The notes: a model not told the origin generated them from the sequence alone. A stretch of 64,000 bases of DNA from Cyanoderma ruficeps (GCA_008694505.1 VZDJ01000041.1:3676417-3740416), one strand, 5' to 3'. Positions 40,951-54,831 are shown, numbered from the stretch's first letter. Translations and numbers: made by a program.

Positions 40951-41921
40951 ACTCCCTCCCAGACAAAACATTGATTAGACCTTTGTTCCTCTAACAAAGA
41001 ACCTGGCATCAAAAAGCAGCTCCCCTTCAGGAAAAGGCTGCGAAATGGGCACTTTCTACTTACACCAACTAAAAAACTTCTTGCTTTTCAAATTTACAAC
41101 ATTGAAAGAGATAGAGATACAGATGGAGTGAGGGATGGATGAACGGACTGTTTTCTCCACATTACACTACCTTGCCATCTGAATTCTTGCTAAATTCCAT
41201 CCTGTCACATGTAAGCAAACTCTGGATTGTTGGTGAGGTTGCCCAGGTGCCACTGTATTTTGCTAGTAAAACTGGTATTACCCAGAAAAACTGAGCCTAA
41301 CTCTGACTATAGGCTGCACTTCCACAGCTGAAAAGCAAAGGAGCAACCCATTTCATTTGATGGAGGCTGAAAATACTGCACACAAAATTAGTCAAGTATA
41401 AATAAAAAAAACCCCAACAAAACAACCAAAACCATAACCTACTTTACGTTCTTTATCAGAGAACAAGCTAATACTAGTATAATATGGATACTTGAAAATT
41501 CACAAAGAAACAACTAAACAAGGGTTAGTAAGTAGTTATTACCATAATTTTTCACTATTTCTATATTTATTTATTTTATCTTTATGCTTAATGATATTTC
41601 TGTACACTTAGACACATTTTTGTGGCAAAGGCGGTAAGGAAAGAGTTCTGAGAGAAAGCTGATGAGCTTGCAGATTGAGATGATAGTGACATGAACACAG
41701 CCATAGGGATCCTCCAGCACCAGTCACAGCTCTGTGGAGTGATGGCTTTCTGGTATGCAAGGCTCAGTGAGCGCCTAAATGTTCACTCCCATGCAGGAAG
41801 GGGACCTTAGAAAGCTGTACTTTCTGCTCTTCAGCAACCAGAAGCCCATACTCTGTATAATGCCATTTCTGTGACATAACTCTTGAACAATCAGGATGGA
41901 TAAATAGCCTCTCATGCAACC
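40951..41921. other. Non-coding unique sequence
   Basis: No gene or transposon recognised. A short A/C-rich run is at 41401-41437. Confidence 0.5.
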
Positions 41922-41925
41922 AAAN

Positions 41926-41964
<39 letters not shown>
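41922..41964. repeat. 43-base A tract containing one N
   Basis: A continuous A run broken only by an undetermined base at 41925. A tract this long could be a retrocopy tail. However, the preceding 200 bases match no RNA or gene that I recognise, and I see no clear flanking target-site duplication, so it is called a homopolymer. Confidence 0.9.
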
Positions 41965-41966
<2 letters not shown>

Positions 41967-42987
41967 AGCAAGCCCAAAACCACAAACTACCTACTCCAGA
42001 CAATGCAGTTTCAGTCCAGACTCATAGCTGTACAAATGGTATTGACTCTACCCCTATAAATTTTATGGTGTCTCTTACTAAATGTGATGGCTCCCTCTTA
42101 AAATTCTGGGTCTTCTGTCCTCTAGGAAGCCCTTCTAGGGACTACTGGCATAGGAGGTTCTGAGCAAATGTGGTTCAGGGCTTGGTGCACCCCCTTCTCT
42201 TGGCAAAGCACTGAAGCAAACCTCATCTGGTACCAACAGGGGTCTCTGGCACCTCTCAGTATTCATGCCTGACTTACATTGCATCAGCGGAAGAACAAAA
42301 CAAGAAATGTTTCTCTGATATCCTCTCAGTGTACCTAACATATATCTTGAGTATATAAGTCATATACCCTTATATACCCTAACTTATATGCCCTGAGTGT
42401 CTGAGGGCACCAGCTCTGGGGGTATCTTTGTGGTATAGTTCTCCCAGTTATCTTTGAGTTTAAAGTCTCTCAGGATTCTTTAAAACCCAGAAAAGCTTGC
42501 TCAAAATATCCAGGCCTTCAATGACCCTCTTTTTTGACTAGAACCACGTCACTGCACAAGGCCAACTTGTTTTCTATTGAAACTAAAGGCTCGTCTGTTT
42601 CAAGTAACTTTCATTGCCTTGGCATTAGATTTATAGCGGGTTCCCCCCTTTCCTCCATTTTACCAGCAGAAAGGAGAGAGAACATGTACTCCGGCTGTGT
42701 TGTCTCTCCAGCGTGGTGTACACATCATCACCAACAACAGCTTTCAACAACTGAATGACATTCTTAAACTGGAGAAATTAAATTAGGACTAGATGATATT
42801 TGATGTAAAAGAAAATCATTTTCACTGGTTTCCAACGATCATTGCTGCCTTCATCCAGCTAGACTAAAACAGCCTAGCAGTTCCAGTTGTGCTTTTTCCT
42901 ACTTCATCATGCTTGCTCAGTGCAAGAGTGGGTTCAAAAGCACTGGGACCAGCACTTTGCAGATCAACAAGACTCTATTAATGCTTT
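41965..42987. other. Non-coding unique sequence
   Basis: No gene recognised. The interval 42310-42400 is rich in TATA-containing words (ATATACCC, TATATAAG), but no LTR ends or coding frame accompany them. Confidence 0.45.
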
Positions 42988-43044
42988 GTGATCACTACTA
43001 CCCTGAGTAGTGATCACTAGTACACAACTGATTGCTACAGTTGT
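42988..43044. repeat. Two adjacent perfect hairpins
   Basis: The first has 12-bp perfect arms (GTGATCACTACT at 42988-42999 and AGTAGTGATCAC at 43006-43017) around a 6-base loop. The second has 7-bp perfect arms (ACAACTG at 43024-43030 and CAGTTGT at 43038-43044) around a 7-base loop. The stems are too short for a microRNA precursor. Function unknown. Confidence 0.9.
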
Positions 43045-44986
43045 AAAGGGGGCTTTCTGATAAAAGCAGGCTTTGGTGCCAGGTTAATAAATTCAAATTA
43101 TGTATCAGAGATGAAGGAGCAGTGGAGGAGTTGGAGCAGAGAGGGAGCAGTTGGAGTCAACCAAGATGCTCTGAACTGGCAAAGTTCAAACCAGGGATGT
43201 ACAACTGTACCAGGCAAGCAGGGAGTGTCTCTGCCTCCAGACTCCTACAAGTGGCATTCATTCACTCATCCCTTTAGTGCCTCTCCCACTGTTCCTGACT
43301 ACTTAGGCTATGGGCACATGAATATGTTGACTTTTGCAAGCTATCTCGATTTTAAAAAGCTGTAAGTGACAACACAACTCTTAAAAGCATTGCAGGCTTA
43401 CCTGAAGAGCAGCAAATACACAGTGGATGAGTCGGGGCAAATCATGTCACACTTCCAATCACTTGCACAGTGTAATTGGCTGCAGGTTTATGACTTCAAT
43501 GTCAGCTCCTTGCTCAGGGGTGCCTAGTCTTACAAAGTCTGAGCTAGTCACAGAGCAAGATTTAATGCTCCTAACTCTACCCCCCAAATCCTTGTTATGT
43601 GTGTGCTGTGGATAGCAAAGGATTGAGCAGGGAAAAGGCAGCAACTACTCTCTTAAGCTCTTTTTGAAGCTTCTGGTATTTCATGGCTATCCAAGTGCCA
43701 ATTAGGACTCTGATTTAAAGTTTCAGCAGTCCCCAAGGACAATAGCAGCCACAGCAGAAAGCAAATACTCGAGTTTTCCTTTGCCAGTGTTCAAGGGGAC
43801 ACTGATGCCAATACATTTTCTCATTTCTCTGTGACTATTATTTGCAACCAAAAAATAACTTCTATAGAGAATCAGGTAGAATAGTGAATTGGGCCCAGCA
43901 TGTTTCATTCTTAGGAAACAAATGTAATTATTATATTGTACCAACCAGAACAAGGCTGCAAGAGTCAACCCACATGGATAATTCCTTTTATTCTGTACAA
44001 TAATTCCCCTTACACTGTACACACAAACAGAGTAACCCCTATTCTTACCAAATTGTCCCTTTTTCTCTCCATGCTTTATAAATTATTGAGAAGACTAGGA
44101 AAATTATGGACCTGGAAGTGTACATGGTTCTGTTTTGTACAAAGCTTTGTGACCTTTTTCTACTCTCCAATAACCACAGAGTGTCTTGCTTTTAAAAGTT
44201 CAAACTCGTCATGTTGTTAATTCTGGAAGATGACAAATGCACATCATATATTTGAAAGATAATGGTTGGAAAATAAGAATGATATTAACATTCAAATTGA
44301 TTAACCTTTGCAGGGATGCTGTATTGTACTGGCAGAATAGAAACACTATTTCAGATGTCTAGTTGAAGCTGTCTGATTCACCACAGATCCAGTTCTTCCC
44401 TCTGGCTCAGGGGTAAGGTTGACCCCCTTATGGCAACTACTGCCTCCTCCACTGTTTCCTTTACCATGCTAAAGGCATGACACACCTTCCAATCACTATT
44501 CTCCAAACAATGGTGCCAAGGACGGAAGACCAGGGCAGTAGAAATCTTTTGACAATTTGTCTAGGTGCTTTACAGTTTTCATTCCTGGCTGGCATTCATT
44601 GGCACATTCTGCAGGTATGGTCCCACCTCAGGTGAGGGTGCCGTGGCTCAGCCCAGGAACATTCCCAGTACACCTCTGCTGTGGCATCAGCCACTGCTGG
44701 GCACAACTGCCAGGGGATGTTACTGGTTGTGGGAAGACAGATGGAGATGGTGCTGAAGGCAACCTTGCCCCTGATTTATTGCAGCTATGTTAATTACCAA
44801 AGAGTGGGAACAGCCTTGCCCTCACAGCTATGGGGGTGATAAGAGTGAGTGAGCTGATAGTCAGTTGGAGTTTGCTGGCTGTGTTGTGAGGAGGGAGGGA
44901 CAGGAGGTTGTGTGAGGGATAGACAGGGTTAGGTGGCTATGCTAGGGCCAGCTGGAACTACAGAAGTAACAGAGAAGGAGAGAAAG
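43045..44986. other. Non-coding unique sequence
   Basis: No gene recognised. Frames near 43723-44220 lie on both strands and show no motif. A G-rich stretch at 44887-44930 holds four GGG runs. Confidence 0.5.
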
Positions 44987-45008
44987 AGCTAGACCTAGAC
45001 CTAGATCT
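44987..45008. repeat. (CTAGAC)n, about three units
   Basis: CTAGAC repeats twice and is followed by a CTAGAT variant. It is a short local duplication. Confidence 0.8.
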
Positions 45009-46712
45009 GTGTGGAGCTGCCTATGGGAGGCTAGATAGAAAAGGTATGAGAGGCCTTTAGATAACAATGTGCTGATGTTTGAAGCCTTCTTTGGTGTCAC
45101 TTGTATCTCTGTCAACTGATGACTGCTTCCTTTGGCACACCTGAATTTAGCTTTTTGAGTGGTCCTTTAGTGCAAAATCAAGCTCAGCTTCAAGGCAATT
45201 GTGTTAGTCTCATCTCTCTATCAAGCAAGGAAGCAACAAAACTGCTGGAAGCTATTCCCCAGTCAGGCACAGAGTCCAGCTGGAAGTAGCCAAACCTTCT
45301 TTATGCATAACTGGAGGATAAAAATGGTCAAAATTGCTAGTGAAGATATTTGAAAAGGTTCTGAGATTTCTGAAATTCATCATAAAAAATAACACTAGTA
45401 TTGTCATATCTGCCATTCAGAATGGGCACCAGAATTTGAATTACGAGTTGTTTTTTTTTTTTAAAGAAAAATCTCTTCTTTTAGAGAAAACTATATCTCC
45501 TTTCTTTTAAAATCAGCAACTAGGAGTGCAAAATGAAGAATGAGGAACCTCAGATGCCTGAGAAAGGCAATGAAGGCAGCTACACATGGCGGCGTTTCCT
45601 CATTTCCTATTCTGAGTCCCTGTTTAAGAGGGGGCTCACACTACAGTAAGCAGCATTGTGTAACAAAGGAGCACATGGCAACTGAATGCATCTTGTGAAG
45701 AGAAATAGGAATTAGGGAATGGGAGCTGTCCTGGAGAGAAAGTGAAAATTACACCAACTTTATTCCTCTTTTTATGCCCTGAAAAGGGGACAATCCAGAA
45801 TAGTTAGGTGGGCAATGATAGGGTACTTCATTTCATTGGAAAACACTCTACTTCTCACAGACTGCACAAAAAGACAATTTCTACGTACTTAAATCCAAAA
45901 ACGTTTTGCATCTAGGCTTGTGCTTACACTATCCTTGAAAAACAGAAAAATGATAACCATTCTTTTCAATACCTAGAAAGAAGCAGTCAAGGAAATAAAG
46001 CCCTGGCTGATAGACATGCCTTAAAAAAAAGGAAAAAGTAATATGCAGGAGAAACCTGGCTATACTTAAAAGACATTCAGCTTGTTCTCCAACCCACAGA
46101 CCAGTTTCCTTCTCAGGCCATAACTTGTGGAATGGAAACAACTAGAATCTGAGAGTGCTTTTACAATTACTACTTACTATTTGTGGAGCAGGTACACTTT
46201 CAAAGGTATTACTATCACGTCTAACTCTGATTAAAAAGATGATACATAAGACTTTTATTTATAAGTAGTATTAAATAATCACTGGCTTTTTTTTTTTAAT
46301 TTTTAGAAAAGCTATATTGGAATTTAGAAGTTGTATTGTTAAAGGTGTTGTTATTAGTCCGACAGAAATACTTAAAAACATTAATGAAACCATATATAAG
46401 GTAATAAAAGTACACAGAGATCAGATCCTGTTTCTATTTAAATGGATTTTTTTTTTCTTGCATCCAATTTCTAAAGACATAATTGAATCTGGGAACTCTG
46501 TAGGCAGACTCATCTGGTACAGGTCATCTTTATTTTCTGTGTTGTTCATTGCCAATCTCTGCCCCATGATCCTGGTTTCAGGCCTCTAATGGGCCTCAAC
46601 AATTTAACAGAAAGGTTAGAGGACAAAGATACTTCATTTCCTCACTGTGCTAAACATCGGGGTGAGAAAGGGAAAGCCTAAGGAACTCTATCCCCAATCC
46701 ACAGCATTATCA
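45009..46712. other. Non-coding unique sequence
   Basis: No gene or transposon recognised. T runs of 11-12 occur near 45450 and 46288. Confidence 0.5.
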
Positions 46713-46985
46713 GATCATAGAATCATAGAACATGCTGAGTTGGAAGGACCATTAATTCCAACTCCTGATCCTGCACAGGACACCCCAAGAGTCACACCCT
46801 GTCCCTGAGAGTACAGAACAATTTCTTCTTGAACTCTGTCAGGATTGCTGCTGTGACCACTTCCCTGGGGAACCTCTTCCAGTGCTCTGGGTGAAAACAT
46901 TTTCCAGATGTCTAACCTAAACCTCCTCTGATTCAGCTTCATGGCATTTCCTCTAGACTTGTTAAAAGAGTCAAGGGATGGGTAC
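46713..46985 (-). mobile_element. CR1 LINE 3' end
   Basis: Two octamers (ATCATAGAATCATAGAA on the plus strand) open the element. TTGGAAGGACC, TCCAACTCCTG, CTGCACAGGACACCCCAAGA and GTGACCACTTCCCTGGGGAA follow, then the block read on the minus strand as RFRLDIWK. This is the standard order of a reversed, 5'-truncated CR1. The 75-codon minus frame at 46715-46942 is part of it and not a gene. The CTGTGCAGG and GTGGTCACAGCA words place it in the same subfamily as the copy at 54.8 kb. Truncation point is approximate. Confidence 0.93.
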
Positions 46986-47666
46986 TTGCCCCTTTTATTC
47001 TGCTTTTGGGGTACCAGACAACAAAAATCAGCTACTGAACTACAGCCAGGACTACATGACAGCTGCTAAACGTATCACCTTGTTTTCCTTTCATAGTTCT
47101 CAGGAAACTTCCATATTGTAAATTCTTCTCAAATTGCAATCATGGTATTTTTCTTCCATGGTATTAGTATGCCAGTGTATTTTGAATTCTTTAATAATTT
47201 AGGCACCCTCTGACCAACCATCTTCTGTGAAGGTCATCAATGCTTTCTTCATTTTAGGAATATACAAAAGACTTACCTTTGGGCAATCCTTTATTTTCTT
47301 GTACTTTTCTCTTTGTCCTAAATTCCTACTCTATTTTTCACCCCTGCCCGCTTCTCAACGGTCACATGCAATGTCCCCTTATAAATATAAGAATTATACC
47401 CAGATATCCCAGGTTCTGTCATCTAACAGCAGCTTAAAGGGAGCCAAGGGTCTGTGTATGAAAAGAAAACTGCACAATGCTTCACCTAAACATCCTATGA
47501 CCTGGCGGTCTCTTCCCCTAAAGAAAGGGAGAATAAGAGAAAAGTAGCATATTTACATCACTGTGTTTCAGTGCCTCCAAAGACTGTCCTGTCTTTCACC
47601 AGGCAATGAAAATTAAATGCTTACTGATCTAAAATAAGTGGTGGAAGTTACCACACACTTCACATT
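46986..47666. other. Non-coding unique sequence
   Basis: No gene recognised. The 106-codon frame at 47227-47547 (plus) has no recognisable domain. Confidence 0.5.
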
Positions 47667-47682
47667 CATCATCATCATCATC
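47667..47682. repeat. (ATC)n microsatellite
   Basis: Five to six CAT/ATC units without interruption. Confidence 0.9.
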
Positions 47683-50600
47683 AAGAATGGAAACTTTGTT
47701 ATTGCAGTTATTTTTCTTGCTTCCCTTGCAATTTCTCTAGCTGAAACATTACATGTCCACATGGAGGCCCCTGTTTCCATGTGTTTTGCTGAAATAACTA
47801 CCAGGCATTTGGTAACCAAAGTATCTTTCTGCAATGTGTGCTGTTTAATAAACAGCCTCAAGGAGTAGAAAATGGAGATCCATAGTGTAGTCTTGACACC
47901 TCAGCTTGTAACATCCAGTGTGGGAACAGGTGGGGTTTACATCCATTTCCTCCATGTGACTGCAAATTTGTCACTGAACACCCATCCAGAGTGGCTGTGA
48001 ACTGCAGCACAGCAGTAGCTCTGCACTAGAGACAAGTCTGGGCAGAAACTTCTTGCTACTGTCTCTCCCTACTTCAGCTTACAAATAGTCATCAACACAT
48101 ACAAATAGATGGCTTCTAGTACAAAATCATCCTCTGTTCTTCTGAAAGCATCACTGAAAGCAAAAGCAGTGAATTCCTGTGCATTATGTAAAAATGCAGC
48201 ATATTGTTAGTGTTCTCCTTCAGATGGCTGGTTACAGAAAAATGTGGAGAAAGGGGTTTGTAAAGCCTCCCTTTCACACCTGTAAGGCCACAGACTTCAC
48301 TGTAGCTTCTTGACCCAGCCAAAGGAGGAGTCACAGCACGTTCCTCGCCATGAAGGACAAGCCTAGTGCTTGTCAGAATGACAGTATCTCTGTGATTCCC
48401 AAGGCATGAGGATCTATTTGCCTTCCTTTGTCAGTACTGGGCAGGAAGGAGTTCTTGTTTTCAGTGGGTGGGAAACATAACTTCATTTCTTAGGCCTATA
48501 TTAATACTACATATAAAAATGCCCCTTCAGTTGGCAGGATTTCTGGGGTTGTGTATCAGCAAGTTTATGAATATATTTTTAACTTTTCTGACAAACTTCC
48601 TTCTAGAATGAGAACTACAAAGAAGTTATTTTATAACTGTAGTGATTTCCTGAATATTTTTATTTATGTAGTGATATATATGAAATTACTGATATTTCTA
48701 TGTAGCAACAGACACAGCTCACATATTTCTAACAAATGAGGCTGTGTTACTAGGTGTATACTGTAAATTGCCTGGAGATACTACCACAGGACTGTGTGTT
48801 TTATCATGCAAGATGAAAACTAAATTGTTTTGTTCCCTTGTTGACTGCAATACACAAGAAACTCTGTAAACTCCCAATTACACCTGCCACACTTTTGCAC
48901 ATTCCCTAGTCAATTCAAAGAAATAAAATGGATTTTTGAAATCATTATAATCTGAAGCAACTGGAAAATATGTGGGTGGAACTGGTGTAAGGTGGAAAAA
49001 GAAAAATGCACCAGGGTACATACAACAAAAACACATCTTCTTTGAAGTTTACTGCTTACACGCCTTTTGATGGAGAGGGATGCAGCAGCTGAGATGAATG
49101 ATACAGTGTAAATCTGAAATCAGTTATGCTTGGTGTGCAGTGTAATGCCAAGGTTTCAAATCTCCCTTAACGGCTCCTGTACATCAGTTTTGACACTAGC
49201 TGTTCAAAAGCCACAGAATCACTACTGCCCCAAATGTCAAAACACAGACAGTCAAAATTACAAATGACAATTGCAAGGCTGTTTCAAGAAACTAAAATAT
49301 AAGGCCAAGGAGCTCAGCAAAAAGCCAGATTACCCAGCCTTTTGCCAGTCAAAAGAGTCTCCAGTCTCTGTGTCTGTGAAAGAGAAGGTATCCCACCACC
49401 TTTTGCAACAGCTTTCTTTTTGCAAAAGCAATATAAAATGAAACCAGTGTGGAGAATTTAAGGGTCAGTATTTGCAGTTGTCATATTTTTCTTCATTCCA
49501 TTAAAAAGGGCAAATTCTTTTTTCAGACAGCTGAATATATGAAGGAAGCTTTTAAAGAAACTATGGACGTATCAGCTCAAATCATTCTAAAACCACACAC
49601 AAATGCATGACCTTGAGGAGTCATAAATTCACCTTAAACAGCCTAGATGAAGACTTATTCTCAGAAAAGTGGATGGCAGATTTGATTTCAACAGAGTATG
49701 GATTCCACTCCGTCAGATTTCCTAAAAAGCTTCAGGCTGATTTTATTTGCAGGTCAGATTTCTAAGCCTGCAAAGTGCATTCAAGTTACATTTTCATTTT
49801 CTTTTCCCTGTAGAAGAGGTAAGAAAAAATTACTTAGATTTTTGAAGAACTGCAATTCTCATTAAAAAAAAAAAAAGTAAAACAAAGAGACACAGATCTG
49901 GAACTTTGACATATGCCCCATTGAAACACAAAATGAGGCATCACTTGTGTAGGTCAGGGTGTTAAAATCTACTTAATACATTTTACCAGGAAAGTATGCA
50001 CTAGTATTGTAAACTTTGATGAAATTTGTGTTGGGTTTGTTTTGGCTTTTGTTTGTTTTTCAATAATGGGTTCTAAAGTAACATGGTAAAATAAAAAGCT
50101 GAAGTTTAGTTTTAAAACATCATTTTGGGATATGGTAAATGAACCTTGCTCTTGACCTGGTATGCACCAAGGTCTGGAGTTTTAAAAAGTCAGCAACACA
50201 ATCTACTATTCATCTTACCAAGACAGGATTTCACACAGGGATAAACTCTTATCTACCCAGACAGGTAATTTTTTTGCCAGCAACCACTATGAATAAAAGT
50301 TCTGCAGTGTTAAAAATAATTAAAAAAATATATTACATTTAAAATTTATCAGAAATATCACCCATTAGTATAGAATTTTCAAATTTAGAGAACACAGGAG
50401 TCAAAAGACTATAATATATTTTTGTTAGGAATGTAAATTCTATTCAGAAACACACAAGTGGAAGTCATTACAGCCTACCAAAATGGAGGTTTTGTAGGCT
50501 ATTAAGAACCTTAAAAAACCCAGCTTGTCTTCAAAAAGCTTTGGAAAGAAAAGAAAATGGAAAATAATTTATTTGGTCCATCCAAAACATTACTTGACTC

Positions 50601-51410
50601 AAGAGTTTAAAATTACCCACAGGACTACATGGGGGTAAACAAGGCCCCCAAGATGTGCTCACATGGGCTGTGAGATGCACTAGTAACTTGTAACTGCTGA
50701 ATTGCTTCTCTTATCCGTTTCTCAATTTCTGCTTTCCTATCTCTCAATAAATCTGATTAAATTGTGCTTGCTTAGTCAAGGGTAAAGGAAAAAGGAGATG
50801 GAACTGGCTAGGACTGAAAAACAAGGAAATGAAAAAGACAAGAAATAGAAGTTAGGTTATTTTTTAAGCCTTCTGTACACTACGACACTTAACACCATGC
50901 AACTGGAAACAAAAAGAGTTTTGGAAAATCTCAGAACAAATATTATAAAATAAAGGAAAAAATTCCACTTCAGATAAAATATTTTTCTCAGCCTTGTGGC
51001 CAGATTACATTGTAATAACATAAGCAGAGGCAGGGGTTGATTTTTAAATTATCTGCTAGACTCCAGTCTAACCAGCTGTATAACTAGCTTTTTTTCTTTA
51101 AAGCTTCTTTGCACTTTGAAGAGTTACAGAGTTAGGCACCAGTTCTTCATGTTGTTGTATAAGCCTTTGTCTCATGACCGCTGAAAAGAATTCTTCTGAA
51201 TACACTTTAGACACAGGCATGGAAACAAAATCCAGAAAGTAAGGGGGTTTTGTTTGTTTTAATCCCTTGAACAAGAAATCGCAGCTTGAGAGGAGAGGTC
51301 AAACTCAGTTTTCAAACCCTACATTCACTCAGGATGCAGCCTTACAGTCAATTGTGTTCATGGCTGACGTGTAATGGAATTTATGAAGGATTTTCTAAGT
51401 TTTATATTTT
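47683..51410. other. Non-coding unique sequence
   Basis: No gene or transposon recognised. An A13 run lies near 49864 and a G/T-rich stretch near 50028-50065. Confidence 0.5.
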
Positions 51411-51508
51411 AAAAAAACAACCACCACCACCACCACAACAACAAACCCCAACACACACACACAAAAAAAACCCCAAAAAAACCCCACAAAACCAAAGCAA
51501 ACCCCAAG
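51411..51508. repeat. Compound A/C microsatellite
   Basis: An A run, then (CCA)n (51421-51435), (ACA)n, (CA)n (about 51450-51462) and AAAACCCC-type units. Frames across it encode Pro/Thr/Lys (plus) or Trp/Gly/Val (minus) strings, which are artefacts of composition. It is likely to vary in length between individuals. Confidence 0.92.
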
Positions 51509-54500
51509 ACATTAATAAAGAAAAATCCAAGCCACTTGATCAGGTTCACCACCACACTTTTTAGATGACTACTCCATATGATCTTTTGTCTGTCTCTACT
51601 CCTCCCCGTCTGTTCAAATGGAATGGTGCCCACTCACAAATTGGACAGTCCCTGTTGCAGAGATGGCAGATGCAGAATGAATACTTGAAAACAGGGAAAA
51701 AAAGTAGCTTACAGACTAATGCTGCATGCCAGTGAGACACAGCTGCATTGCAGAAAGCACATTAAAAGAAAAAGCAACCTACACAAAACCCTCCAAGAAA
51801 AAACTGTGGCTAACTTTTAAAATTATGTAGCTGAATTACAGCTGCAAAGCAGGCAATTGCTTCCTCAGTCATGCGTGTGAGTGCATTGACAGGCCAGCAG
51901 GTACTGGCAGCACAAAGTTATTAAGAGTTAAGATTTGTTAGATGCATTAATCAAAGAATAAAAATGTTTTAGCAGGTCAGACAAGAGGGTGCATTATTTT
52001 CAGTGTGCATCTCGGTGGAGGAAGTCCTGGCCAAGACTGTTTTATCTCTGCTAACATTCCTCCTGCCTCAGCTCATCTGCTACTTAGGTGATAGGCTGCA
52101 AACATGATTAGATCTGAGCAGCAACATTTCCTACATTTTTTATTGCACCAAAGCCACAGGAAATGTCATTTGCCTACACGTTTACTACCTCAAATATTGA
52201 GATCGATATTTTATTCAAGTCTATCCCATTTGTTTGTCAACAATTGAAAAATAGTATATTCTATTGTACTATAGGAAAATGAGGGAAAATAACAGGGATG
52301 TGAGGGGGAAATTAGGGCACTGCAAAGTGCACCCAGCAAAATGCCAGACAGTGATGCTCCCCACTAACCCCATCCAAGAGTGTGCACCTGCAAAAAAGTA
52401 CATTTTCAGATTTCTTCCAAATGCTGTGAAAATGGACTCAGGGCAATACAAAAAGCAGCCATTCAGATATATAACCAGGGTCAAGCCTTGACAGAAGTTC
52501 AGGGAAAGATGTCTAGAAAAAGAGAGCAACTTTTGCTGATGGCTGAGGAGGTGGCAATGACCTACGGAACTGCTGCTCTGCCAGGATGGGAGGTGAACCC
52601 AGAGGCAGCATTTGACTGTTTTATGACCACACTGTAGCTTCGTATGAGTAGCTGAGACTGATACTACTTAAATTTTAGGCCAGGTGGTAAAACTTTTAGG
52701 CTCAATCTAATGACTGCACAGTCCCAAACAATTTCTGTGGCCTACTGGAAAACCCAGCAGCTGTCACTGCTTCCCTTCCACTACGGCTTCAACTTTATGC
52801 CCCTTTGCCTTAAACTGCTATAAAAACAACTGGATAGAGAATAGAGTTTTTAACAGGGAAATGTTATTAAATGTTAAATTTCTACCAGTATAAGTCATTT
52901 AGTATTAATAACTTCACTTCATAATTTACTTTGCATGACAATAGTAGCCAGATATCCTCATGCTGTGATAAGCAACAGGCTTGTCTGCCCTGGAGATTAT
53001 AAAATCAAACAAGACAGAAGAGGAAAAAAAAGAACAATATATGGAGAGATTAAGTGAATGTCCAAGGTCACAGAAACCATGTGCCAAAGAGGATGAAGCT
53101 GAACCTAGAGATGTGGAGCCACACTGCAGCTGCGATTAATTTAGTATTCCTGAAGCATACAGCCCTAAGGCAGCACAGCAAAAAGAAGGTGTATTATGGA
53201 TTTAACTTCCATTTAAGGATAAGCCAAATCAACCATCAGAGCAGGGTCTGATTCATCTGCAACCTAGAAGGTGGTCCGTCATGCATCACAGATCCACAGT
53301 GAAGGGTGAAAGCAGTAACTGACATCTTTGGTGGCATCATTTAATTTGATCTTTTAAACTGACTCTGTCATTAATGCTACTGAGACAATAAAAACTAGAT
53401 GAATGTCACAGCCATATTAACCTGGATTGATCTTAATGTTTATTAACCTAAAAAGGTTTGGGGAGCATTAACAAATAAAAACAGCTGTGTGCCCTGCAAA
53501 GTATTATTTTTCCTGCCAAAGCCTTGTCTCACTTGATTGTTTGCCACCATGATTGTCACTTAAATCATTGTTTCTTTTTGTCACTGAGTGTCTAAGCATT
53601 GTAAATATCCAGTGCAATGAGGACACCTCTTTACTTACTTGATGAAAAAGAAAAGGCAGGAACAGGTGATGCTGTTTATCTGCTTTTTTATTGTTGGAGT
53701 ATTAGAAGGTTATCAGTATCTCTAAAACGTGTAGCAATTTGATTTTGAAATTGGTTTCATTGATGCCCTTTTCACCTCATTTCTCAGGAGATTTGGAGTC
53801 CCATTCTCCTTTGATTCTCTTCCTCTGATCCTAGGGAGATTGAAGACATACTTAGGTTCAGGTGTAATGTTCACTAAAAACTCAAGAAAATCTCCAACAT
53901 TTTCTCTGTCACGGCTTTTTTTTTTTATCAGTCTCCTGGCTTGTGTATCATCTACTCAACAAGCTACAAACCTAAATGAGATAGTGATCTTTACTATATT
54001 TACAAAACCATCCCAGAGCTGATTATTAAATTATGTGCTGCAATCATCTGCTACTGAAATTCAATCACAAATGTAAATAGAAGTTGTAGACAACAAATTC
54101 AACCATGTTCTTTCTCAAATATTGTGAGCGATTGTACATTTTTTTCTCTTTTATTGACTAAATCTTTAATACATACATGCATCCAACTTTGAGCACTGTC
54201 TTTTAGATCAGAATAATACTAATGATTTTCTGTGTTGCCTTTCACATTTGATCAGGCAGAACAGAAAATCACCTCCGATCATCCAGACCTGAAAAAATTG
54301 TCTTAGAACACAAAGATACCAAAGTGCATCTGTGTACTCCTTCTGCAAGGGACAAGGGCTGAGCTCAACCCTGAAGTACTTCAAGTAGGTGTGCCTGCGC
54401 AAGAAAGCTTAAAATTGATCCAGTGTTAGTAAATCAGTAAAAAATCTTGGCTGATAATTCTGGGTTACCTACAGTACAAACAACAATAAAATCATACCCT

Positions 54501-54831
54501 TCATTTAAAGCAGAGTTTCTGACCAGGTCCCTGGTTTTGGATAGGACTTTGAATAGTTTTCTTTGCTTCTGGAGGAGGTAATGGCTTGTAGAAAATGAGT
54601 AACTTTACTGCATTCACAGGAAATCATTAATTCTGCTGAGCTCCATGTCCTTGTATTGAAGCTGTTTGCCTATTTCTTTTTTCCCCAGAGACCCATATGC
54701 AAAAGTTTGTCTGTACTTCTGCAGAGAAACATCTCTAGAATGCATCTATTTTATTTCACCTTCATCATTTCACTGCTTATTCACATCATCTCTCACTTAA
54801 TTTCCACTATTGAAACAAATGCTTGACTCAA
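51509..54831. other. Non-coding unique sequence
   Basis: No gene or transposon recognised. The repeat-free block at about 51830-52090 is a candidate conserved element. Overlapping frames on both strands at 52264-52637 show no motif. Confidence 0.45.

Noticed and set aside
42310..42400. TATA-rich words suggesting a promoter or LTR
   Set aside because: Simple AT repetition without LTR termini, a polyadenylation signal in place, or a downstream gene.
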